Assembly: GCA_012270625.1 (NCBI GenBank)
Contig: JAAXHZ010000032.1
Coordinates: forward strand, 1-5,464
From: Dehalococcoidia bacterium
Lineage (GTDB): Bacteria; Chloroflexota; Dehalococcoidia; SAR202; UBA11138
DNA length: 5,464 nucleotides
Direction: 5' to 3'
The translations under genes were made by a program, and so were the position numbers. Under the pieces are notes generated by a model. The model searched no databases, was not told the origin of the DNA, and was given only the letters and a program-made list of their open reading frames with translations. The first letter of the stretch is position 1, and every line of letters starts with the position of its first letter. Shown piece after piece: positions 1 to 5,377 of the stretch.

Positions 1-1
1 C

Positions 2-733
2 GAGCGCTTCGACGTCAAGATGTACCTGTACGTCGTCGGCGGCACGATGCTGTCGCTCAACGCCATGTCCGGGGCCGCCTACCACTACGAGCTCTTCGGC
101 GAAGACTCCAACCCGGGAGTCTTCCTCTTCGCCGGGTTCCTGACGTTCTACGTCCTCGACTACTTCATCTTCGAGCGGGTCCAGCTATACACCTACGACT
201 TGATCCACGAGCATCTCGGCTTCAAGCTCATCTGGGGCGGCCTCGTGGTCTATGGATGGCTCTACATCCTCCCGCTATGGGGTATGGCCGTTCACCCGGA
301 CCCCGGCTTCTCGACGCCGGTGACCTACATCTGGCTCATCGTGACTGGAACGCTGTTCCTGGTCGGGTGGGGCATCTCGCGCGGCGCGAACATGCAGAAG
401 TACACCTTCAAGCGATGGCCCGACCGCAAGTTCCTCGGCATCATCGATCCCGAGTATATCGAGGCAGGCGACCGTAAGATCCTGTGCAGCGGCCTGTGGG
501 GTTACGCCCGCCACTTCAACTATCTGGGAGAGGGGTTCATCTCCTTCTCGATGGGGCTGGTATTCGGTCACTTCGGCAATCCCTGGGCTTGGACCTACTT
601 TGTCTTCATCGTCTCCCTGTTCACCTGGCGCCAGACGGTCGACGAAAAGAACTGTGCCGAAAAGTACGGCGCGGAGAAGTGGGCCGAGTACCGGGCGCGC
701 GTGAAGTACCGGATTCTTCCCGGCATCTATTGA
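2..733 (+). CDS. ERG4/ERG24-family sterol reductase-like membrane protein (5' end missing)
   Basis: The reading frame is open to the left edge; residues ERFDVK precede the first ATG at base 20, so that ATG is internal and the N-terminal half is outside the window. Counting from that Met, the visible 237 residues contain hydrophobic spans near 35-52, 68-90, 101-119 and 172-202. Three family blocks follow: RGANMQK (121-127, the S-x-N-x-Q-K block of yeast Erg24), GLWGYARHFNYLGEG (158-172, family G-x-x-R-H-x-N-Y-x-G-D/E) and DEKNCAEKYG (208-217), then a terminal YRILPGIY. These blocks mark the NADPH-binding C-terminal domain of delta-14/delta-7/C-24(28) sterol reductases and of lamin B receptor, which reduce ring or side-chain double bonds of sterols in the membrane. 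The bacterial substrate could be a sterol, another isoprenoid or a steroid-like compound; the sequence does not decide. A small palindrome begins 10 bases after the stop. Family assignment is firm; the exact reaction is unknown. Confidence 0.85.
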   Translation, partial: ERFDVKMYLYVVGGTMLSLNAMSGAAYHYELFGEDSNPGVFLFAGFLTFYVLDYFIFERVQLYTYDLIHEHLGFKLIWGGLVVYGWLYILPLWGMAVHPDPGFSTPVTYIWLIVTGTLFLVGWGISRGANMQKYTFKRWPDRKFLGIIDPEYIEAGDRKILCSGLWGYARHFNYLGEGFISFSMGLVFGHFGNPWAWTYFVFIVSLFTWRQTVDEKNCAEKYGAEKWAEYRARVKYRILPGIY

Positions 734-743
734 GCCAACCGTT

Positions 744-763
744 ATTCCGGCGAAAGCCGGAAT
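744..763. repeat. Perfect 8-bp palindrome with GAAA loop (dispersed-repeat type)
   Basis: The sequence attccggcgaaagccggaat is an 8-bp perfect stem (744-751 with 756-763) closing a GAAA tetraloop, 10 bases after the stop of the sterol-reductase-like gene. ATTCC..GGAAT stems of this form, followed by 'cca', are common dispersed intergenic repeats in many bacteria (the Neisseria dRS3 repeat is a comparable case). As RNA it could form a stable hairpin that protects or ends the upstream transcript, but there is no following T-run, so an intrinsic terminator is not supported. Confidence 0.6.
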
Positions 764-777
764 CCAAGGACGGTGGC

Positions 778-857
778 CTAGGGATACCCTGAACAAGCCC
801 CGGTGGGTATTGAAAGGGCATACCATAACGTCAACGGCTTGTTCAGAACATCCCTAG
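778..857. mobile_element. 72-bp MITE-like element with 18-bp inverted ends and CTAG flanks
   Basis: Inverted arms ggataccctgaacaagcc (782-799) and the complement of 836-853 (ggatgttctgaacaagcc) match at 15 of 18 positions, with the three mismatches together in the middle. Each arm is flanked outside by CTAG (778-781 and 854-857), which reads as a 4-bp target duplication. The 36-base centre has no coding capacity. CTAG-like targets with 4-bp duplications are known for the IS5 group, and the arms resemble, from memory, the IS5 terminal repeat (GGAAGGTGCGAATAAG, about 11 of 16 aligned positions). I infer a non-autonomous element mobilised by an IS5-type transposase. Because CTAG is itself palindromic, it could instead be just the outermost base pairs of a plain hairpin. 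Confidence 0.5.
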
Positions 858-885
858 GGGCCGACAGACTCCAAGTAACGATCAC

Positions 886-890
886 AAAGG
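886..890 (+). promoter_or_regulatory. Ribosome binding site deciding the start of the SMP-30 gene
   Basis: AAAGG lies 8 bases before the ATG at 899. The frame is open further upstream to a GTG at 803, but that GTG sits inside the inverted-repeat element, has no purine-rich leader, and would add 32 residues unlike the SMP-30 family. The ATG at 899 is therefore preferred. Confidence 0.6.
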
Positions 891-898
891 ACTTTGCT

Positions 899-1795
899 AT
901 GACCATCGAGCAGAACTCCCCCGATCTTCAGCGCCTCATCGACATCGACCAGAGTATAGAGTGGCTGGGGAGCGGCTATGGCGGAGACGGCGGCCCGGCC
1001 GAAGGTCCTCTCTGGTGGCACGAGGGCGGCTACCTGCTGTTCAGTGACATCCACAACAACCGCCGGATGAAGTGGACGCCGGGCGCGGGAGTGTCTGTCT
1101 TCCAGCAGCCCACCAACCACGCAAACGGGCTGACCCGTGATCTGAAGGGCAGGCTGGTCGCTTGTGAGCACAGTGCCCGCCGGGTGACTCGCCAGGACGC
1201 CGACGGTGAAGTCACCGTGATAGCGGCCAGCTACCGAGGCCGACGGCTCAACCGACCGAACGACGCGGTAGTCAAGTCGGACGGAAGCATCTACTTCACC
1301 GATCCCGGAGCGCCGGGACCAGGCCTCGACCTAGACTGCTCAGGTGTGTACATGGTCTCTCCCGACCTTGGCGAAATAACCATGATCGTTGGCGATTTTC
1401 TGACTCCCAACGGGATCGCATTCTCCCCGGACGAGAGCGTCCTGTACGTCAACGACACTCGCAGGCAGCACATCCGCGCGTTCGATGTTCAGCCCAATGG
1501 CACGCTGGCGCTCGCGTCGGATCGCGTGCTGTGCGATCTCAGCGGAGATCGGCCCGGTGTGCCCGATGGGATGAAAGTAGATGTCGAGAGCAACCTCTAC
1601 TGTGGAGGATCAGGCGGAGTCTGGGTAATAGATTCCCAGGGCAATCATCTGGGCACAGTCGCCCACGGTGAGAGCGCCACCACCAACGTCGCGTTCGGCG
1701 GGAACGACTGGCAGACGCTCTTCTTCACGACCTGGAATATGGTAGGAAGTGTCCGCGTGAACATTCCGGGCATACCTGTGCCGACCGACCGGTAG
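899..1795 (+). CDS. SMP-30/gluconolactonase/LRE-family beta-propeller hydrolase
   Basis: The 298-residue product has the usual length of the SMP-30 family: six-bladed propellers that bind one divalent metal and hydrolyse sugar lactones or related esters. All four residues expected around the metal are visible: E35 in AEGPLWW, N121 in NRPND, N171 in TPNGIAFSPDE, and D223 in VPDGMKVD, the last being the usual catalytic aspartate. Blade signatures such as SDGSIYFTDP (127-136) and VLYVND (181-186) are regular. There is no signal peptide, so a cytoplasmic enzyme is expected. The gene stands alone between a repeat-rich spacer and a convergent MFS transporter 80 bases downstream. Likely substrates are an aldonolactone or another lactone from sugar or organic-acid breakdown; the family also includes enzymes acting on organophosphates and other lactones, so the substrate cannot be read from sequence. 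I see no convincing promoter in the short upstream spacer. Confidence 0.88.
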   Translation: MTIEQNSPDLQRLIDIDQSIEWLGSGYGGDGGPAEGPLWWHEGGYLLFSDIHNNRRMKWTPGAGVSVFQQPTNHANGLTRDLKGRLVACEHSARRVTRQDADGEVTVIAASYRGRRLNRPNDAVVKSDGSIYFTDPGAPGPGLDLDCSGVYMVSPDLGEITMIVGDFLTPNGIAFSPDESVLYVNDTRRQHIRAFDVQPNGTLALASDRVLCDLSGDRPGVPDGMKVDVESNLYCGGSGGVWVIDSQGNHLGTVAHGESATTNVAFGGNDWQTLFFTTWNMVGSVRVNIPGIPVPTDR

Positions 1796-1875
1796 ATACT
1801 GTCAGCCTCGATACGCTGGTATAGAGCGCTGGGCGAGAAGCTAGGGGAATCGCATGACCCTGCTCCCCAATGCGC

Positions 1876-3267
1876 CTACGTTGACGTGCGTGCCCTGGTA
1901 GGTTCTGGTTGCGCTGTACCCAGGGGCGCCTCGGGCTTGCGGACGAACAGCATCAGCACTCCTCCTGCCAGGGTCAACGCCGCGAATGTTGTAAACGGTA
2001 CGATGTAGGTGCCCGTCGTGTCGAACATATAGCCGGCGAATAGAGGCGCGAAGATCATCGCGATGTTCATGGGAAACTGTGATATTCCCATAATCGTTGC
2101 GAACGCCTTTCGCCCAAAGTATTCGCCCCGTATCGCGGTAGTCAGAGGACTTCTGCCACCGAAGCCGATCCCGTACAGCAGCGCAAACACGTATGCCATG
2201 ATGGCAGTGTCGAACAGAGCGATGATCAGGATGCCCACCCCTTGGATGAACATGAAGAAAGCGATCATTAGCGTCTTGGGGAGTCTGTCTGCGTAGTATC
2301 CCGAGATAAATTGGGCAGGCAGTGCGATTATGGTGTAGGTGGTGTGGACCGCTGCCGCTGCCGTTAGAGACATCCCTGTGTCAGTCAGCTTTGGCACCAA
2401 GTGCAGCGCCAGAGTGACGATAGCGACGCTCGACGCGACCTGCGCGATTGTCAACATCCAGAATGCGGGCGTCTTCAGCGCCTGCATCACGGTAAATTCG
2501 GGTTCGTCGTCAATCCCGGCCTCGGTAGAGACAACTGACTTATCACCGGCTTCAGGACGTTGCACGTCGCCATCTGGGAGCAGCCCCATATCCGCTGGAT
2601 GGTTCCGTATCGCTTTTGTCGCAGGCCCGACGATGGCAAGAAGGACGATGCCGATGCCGAGCGCGGTGCTCTCAAATCCGTAGGTGTCGATGGCCAGCGC
2701 GAACGGTGTTACCAGCAGTCCGCCGAGGTGTATCCCGGACATTGCCGTTGCCATAGCAAATGAGCGGCGTCTGCTGAACCAGTTGTTCACCAGCGCGATG
2801 AGCGCCAGCCATCCTCCCAGCCCCGAGCCGAGCGTAATGAATATGTACGCGCAGTAGAACTGGATGAGACTCTCGTCGAGCGAGTCGAAAGGCAGCACCC
2901 TCGCGATGAGACGAAGGTCGCCAAGAGCCTCGATCTGAGACAGCCATATGAAACCCACGCCCATGATGGTGTAACCAATCATCACCATCCGGCGTGTTCC
3001 AATTCGATCGATGAGCACACCCTCGATTGGGCCGAGTACAGCGCCCTCTATCCTGGCAAGAGAAAAGGCGCCCGATAGTGCGGTCCGGCTCCACTGGAAC
3101 TGCCGCTCCAGTGCTACCAGCATTGTGCCGAGACCCTGAAAGACGGTGAGCGACATCAGGGTCAGCATGACCGAGGCCAGCCCAACCAGCCACCAGCCGT
3201 AGAAGACACCGCGCACGCCTGCAGCGGCCTGTCTGGCCGAAGTGGGTCTGAATACGCTTTTCCGCAC
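1876..3267 (-). CDS. MFS transporter, twelve-helix 'FYGWW' organic-anion carrier type
   Basis: The 463-residue protein starts at GTG 3267, the only start codon after the in-frame upstream stop. FYGWWLVGLA (22-31) opens helix 1, and motif A, DRIGTRRMVM (87-96), lies between helices 2 and 3. A central cytoplasmic loop (about 220-262) is rich in charged residues. The second half has a degenerate motif A, SGYYADRLPK (322-331), and GIGFGGRSPLTTAIRGEYFG (366-385), typical of MFS_1 proteins near the oxalate/formate antiporter and monocarboxylate carriers. About twelve hydrophobic spans can be counted. Between helices 3 and 4 there is an extra stretch (about 113-133) not usual in this group. It should sit in the inner membrane and move a small organic anion by proton symport or exchange; the substrate is unknown. 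No Shine-Dalgarno sequence precedes the GTG, so the true start may be the GTG at residue 18, or translation may be leaderless. It is divergent from hpt and convergent with the SMP-30 gene. Confidence 0.85.
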   Translation of the reverse strand: MRKSVFRPTSARQAAAGVRGVFYGWWLVGLASVMLTLMSLTVFQGLGTMLVALERQFQWSRTALSGAFSLARIEGAVLGPIEGVLIDRIGTRRMVMIGYTIMGVGFIWLSQIEALGDLRLIARVLPFDSLDESLIQFYCAYIFITLGSGLGGWLALIALVNNWFSRRRSFAMATAMSGIHLGGLLVTPFALAIDTYGFESTALGIGIVLLAIVGPATKAIRNHPADMGLLPDGDVQRPEAGDKSVVSTEAGIDDEPEFTVMQALKTPAFWMLTIAQVASSVAIVTLALHLVPKLTDTGMSLTAAAAVHTTYTIIALPAQFISGYYADRLPKTLMIAFFMFIQGVGILIIALFDTAIMAYVFALLYGIGFGGRSPLTTAIRGEYFGRKAFATIMGISQFPMNIAMIFAPLFAGYMFDTTGTYIVPFTTFAALTLAGGVLMLFVRKPEAPLGTAQPEPTRARTST

Positions 3268-3390
3268 TGAGGAGTTATTCCATTGAGAGAATTGGGGGCT
3301 GGCTGCGCCCGTCCGAGATTACCATATTGGATATTCTTCGTGACAGGTTTGGAAGTCTCAGTTATCGTCTGGCTAGCGGTGTACGGCAGG

Positions 3391-3448
3391 AATCCCGATG
3401 ATCGGAGACGAGCATACAGGGTATGATGGTGGCGTAAGCATTGGGATT
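3391..3448. repeat. 10-bp imperfect inverted repeat upstream of hpt
   Basis: Arms aatcccgatg (3391-3400) and cattgggatt (3439-3448) pair at nine positions, and the tenth is a possible G-U wobble in RNA. They enclose 38 bases that contain a TATGAT -10-like hexamer (3422-3427) without a recognisable -35 box. This could be a paired operator or a leader hairpin in the divergent MFS/hpt region, or chance. No riboswitch consensus is visible. Confidence 0.3.
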
Positions 3449-3494
3449 ACCCCGCGCACGCGGCCGTTGAAAAATTTCCAAGGAGTAGCCGATC

Positions 3495-4010
3495 ATGCCC
3501 CTGGGAGACATCCTGATACCCGAAGCCGATATTGCCCGCGCGATCCCTCGGCTGGTCGGCAGGATAGTCGAAGACTACGGGGATACCGAACCATTGCTCG
3601 TGGGAGTCATGGACGGCGCGATGTGTTTCCTCGCTGATCTCATGCGGGCGTTTCCGGATTCTGTGGACGTGGCGACCGCTCGCGTCCAGAGTTACAGCGG
3701 AACGCAGTCTGGAGAGATCGCCGTTGAATGGCTTCCCTCTCAGCAGGATGTAGAGGGCCGACATGTTCTGCTGGTTGAGGACATAGTGGATACAGGCGCG
3801 ACCGTGGCTGCGCTCTCACAACACCTGGCCGATCTGGGAGCTCCTTCGGTTGAAGTGTGCGCGCTGCTGGACAAGCCATCGCGCAGGATCTACGACCTGG
3901 AGGTCGCCTACTCGGGGTTCGAAATACCGGACGTGTTCGCAGTCGGCTATGGTCTGGACTACAACGGCGCGTATCGCAACCTGCGGGACGTAAGGAAGAT
4001 GAACGTCTGA
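3495..4010 (+). CDS. hpt: Hypoxanthine phosphoribosyltransferase
   Basis: This 171-residue cytoplasmic purine-salvage enzyme joins hypoxanthine (often also guanine) to PRPP, giving IMP or GMP and pyrophosphate. The PRPP-binding motif is VLLVEDIVDTGATV (91-104), with D99 as the expected general base. SYSGTQSGE (66-74) is the mobile loop. K127 in LLDK contacts the purine O6 in relatives. FEIPDVFAVGYGLDYN (142-157) closely parallels human HPRT, with F148 stacking on the base, D155 near the magnesium and R161 near pyrophosphate. Length is normal for bacterial Hpt. The start ATG follows AAGGAG (3480-3485) at 9 bases, an excellent ribosome site. One oddity is MDGA (39-42), where most family members have L-K-G-G/S: the loop lysine is replaced by aspartate. 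The gene stands alone, divergent from the MFS gene, with 499 non-coding bases after it. Confidence 0.93.
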   Translation: MPLGDILIPEADIARAIPRLVGRIVEDYGDTEPLLVGVMDGAMCFLADLMRAFPDSVDVATARVQSYSGTQSGEIAVEWLPSQQDVEGRHVLLVEDIVDTGATVAALSQHLADLGAPSVEVCALLDKPSRRIYDLEVAYSGFEIPDVFAVGYGLDYNGAYRNLRDVRKMNV

Positions 4011-4365
4011 CATGTGACAGAGGAGCCGCTGCAAGCGCTTTACGTCGATGGACCGGCACGTGTGAAGCAATGGGGGAGCAAGGGAGGAAAAGCTGGAAAA
4101 GCGAACGCCCCAAGTAACCTCGTCCGCGAGACCAGCGTTCTCGTCATGCGATGCGCCGCTGACGCAACCAGTCTCCCGAATCCAACTCCCTGTAAGCCTG
4201 CGACGCACCGCCTGCTCGTTCAAGAGTCAGACCTTCCGACCCGGTCGGGGTGTAGCCTGTGGCGTCCCACCTGCCATAACCACCCTGATGGATCATTAGC
4301 CTCAACCACTTGGGGCACAATCAAGACTATAACAAGTTTAGATGGTTGTCAATACATAATTTGAG

Positions 4366-4380
4366 CAATTTGTGAAATTG
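4366..4380. promoter_or_regulatory. Operator-like palindrome CAATTTGTGAAATTG
   Basis: CAATTT and AAATTG form a perfect 6-3-6 inverted repeat inside an AT-rich patch, 56 bases before the -35 box of the propeller-gene promoter. It overlaps a 9-base periodic pattern starting at 4358 (aatttgagc, aatttgtga, aattggtct). Position and symmetry suggest a dimeric regulator site, possibly an activator because it lies upstream of the -35. AT-rich DNA forms such palindromes by chance, so confidence is low. Confidence 0.3.
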
Positions 4381-4436
4381 GTCTGCATTTCGTCTCGTGG
4401 AGCTGACGCTCTGCTTTCTCGGTGGCATACGTTGGG

Positions 4437-4466
4437 TTGACCAGGCGCCGAGCCGCAAAATACAAT
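4437..4466 (+). promoter_or_regulatory. Sigma70-type promoter of the NHL-propeller gene
   Basis: The -35 box TTGACC (4437-4442) and -10 box TACAAT (4461-4466) each match the housekeeping consensus at five of six positions, and the spacer is 18 bases. Transcription would begin near 4473, giving a leader of about 37 bases before the ATG at 4510, with the ribosome site GAGAGG at 4495-4500. It is correctly oriented and the best promoter match seen in the window. Confidence 0.6.
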
Positions 4467-4509
4467 CGCCCTGCTTTCTGGCAGTTCGACAAGAGAGAGG
4501 TGACCTGCG

Positions 4510-5376
4510 ATGGCAGTGGTAGGATCTGGCGACTTTCGATATGAGCGTGTACCCGAGTGGCCTAACATGCCCAAGTATTGGGAGTTCGGAGCGGCCTCGG
4601 ACGGCGCTGTGAACTCGAACGATGAGGTGTACATATTCAGCCGAGGTCTGCACCCTGTAACGATCTGGAACACCGATGGCAGCTTCATAAGCTCCTGGGG
4701 AGAGGGGACGTTCTCCGCAAATCCGCACGGCATCTACATCGCGCCAAACGACAACGTCTGGCTGGTCGATCGCGACTACCATATCGCTACCGAGTACACG
4801 CCCGGCGGAGAGGCGCTTCGGACTCTTGGCGAGAAGCTCGCGCCGTCACCGTCGTTCCAGGGTATGCCCTTCAACATGCCGTCAGGGCTGGCCATTGCGC
4901 CTGACGGCCACATGTTCGTCTCGGACGGCTACGGCGGCCACCGCGTCCACAAGTTCACCGCCGGTGGGGAGCTCGTCAAGTCATGGGGCAAGCAGGGCAC
5001 CGGCCCTGGCGAGTTCGCGCTGCTCCACAATGTATGGGTTGACAAGAACAGCAGGGTCTTTATCGCTGACCGCGAGAACAATCGCATCCAGATATTCGAC
5101 GACGAAGGCAGCTTCCTCGAAGAGTGGACAGACATGGTCGCTCCCGGCGATCTCTGGATTCATGACGACATCATCTACGTCATCGAACAGGGTGGCGGCA
5201 ACGGCGTCAGCATATGGACGATGGACGGCGAGCTGATAACGCGCTGGCGCGGCAACGAAGGCGCGGGCCTGGGGACGCTGATCGGCGGTCACGGCATCTG
5301 CGTGGACTCCCACGGCAGCATCTACGTTACCGAGATCGGCAGGGGCGAGCGCGTTTCCAAGTTCGTCCGTGTCTGA
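4510..5376 (+). CDS. NHL-repeat six-bladed propeller, peptidyl-alpha-hydroxyglycine amidating lyase-like
   Basis: The 288-residue protein is built of NHL blades, e.g. PSGLAIAPDGHMFVSDGYGG (124-143), HNVWVDKNSRVFIADRENNR (173-192) and HGICVDSHGSIYVTE (261-275). It resembles the lyase domain (PAL) of animal peptidylglycine amidating monooxygenase, which splits peptidyl-alpha-hydroxyglycine into an amidated peptide and glyoxylate. Counterparts of the PAL zinc histidines are H73 (NPHGI), H173 (LLHNV) and H261 (GGHGI). Y141 in SDGYGG matches the catalytic tyrosine (rat SDGYCN), R45 in FSRG matches the active-site arginine, and ADRENNRIQIF (186-196) nearly repeats rat ADRENGRIQCF. No signal peptide and no copper monooxygenase partner are seen, so peptide amidation is doubtful; a cytoplasmic lyase or hydrolase on another substrate is as likely. 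The start is supported by GAGAGG nine bases upstream and by its own promoter. It ends one base from a convergent gene. Confidence 0.8.
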   Translation: MAVVGSGDFRYERVPEWPNMPKYWEFGAASDGAVNSNDEVYIFSRGLHPVTIWNTDGSFISSWGEGTFSANPHGIYIAPNDNVWLVDRDYHIATEYTPGGEALRTLGEKLAPSPSFQGMPFNMPSGLAIAPDGHMFVSDGYGGHRVHKFTAGGELVKSWGKQGTGPGEFALLHNVWVDKNSRVFIADRENNRIQIFDDEGSFLEEWTDMVAPGDLWIHDDIIYVIEQGGGNGVSIWTMDGELITRWRGNEGAGLGTLIGGHGICVDSHGSIYVTEIGRGERVSKFVRV

Positions 5377-5377
5377 C

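Larger units (their letters stand above)
4011..4509. other. Intergenic region of 499 bases without a supported gene
   Basis: The first 300 bases have no frame with a ribosome site, family motif or coding-like composition. A GTG frame at 4014-4364 and a minus-strand frame at 3816-4223 are open, but they look random after a few dozen residues. No tRNA cloverleaf, SRP-RNA or RNase P core was recognised. A small hairpin, ccgac-ccg-gtcgg (4236-4248), is not followed by T residues. From about 4316 to 4380 the sequence turns clearly AT-rich and carries short repeats and a palindrome, followed by the promoter at 4437-4466. The AT-rich part looks like control sequence for the downstream propeller gene; the first part may be hpt 3' untranslated sequence or a decayed gene. 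Confidence 0.55.

Noticed and set aside
275..826. Long minus-strand open frame opposite the sterol-reductase-like gene
   Set aside because: It is a shadow in GC-rich coding DNA; the stretch reading WIPAFAGIT is just the translation of the palindromic repeat at 744-763.
803..898. GTG start extending the SMP-30 gene by 32 residues
   Set aside because: It lies inside the inverted-repeat element, lacks a ribosome site and encodes no family sequence; ATG 899 has AAAGG at 8 bases and gives the normal length.
1844..1874. Possible terminator between the convergent SMP-30 and MFS genes
   Set aside because: Only competing 5-bp stems (gggga/tcccc and cgcat/atgcg) with 14-15-base loops and no T-run on either strand.
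3816..4223. Minus-strand frame overlapping the end of hpt
   Set aside because: It mostly overlaps hpt coding sequence and has no family features or ribosome site.
4236..4248. Hairpin ccgac-ccg-gtcgg as an hpt terminator
   Set aside because: It lies more than 220 bases past the stop, has a short stem and no T-run.
4014..4364. GTG-initiated forward frame after hpt
   Set aside because: No ribosome site at workable spacing, no recognisable motif, and the second half looks random and runs into the AT-rich control patch.
4411..4479. CTGCTTTCT repeated exactly 60 bases apart
   Set aside because: A single 9-mer match without further shared sequence is likely chance; the second copy lies at the expected transcription start and may be unrelated.
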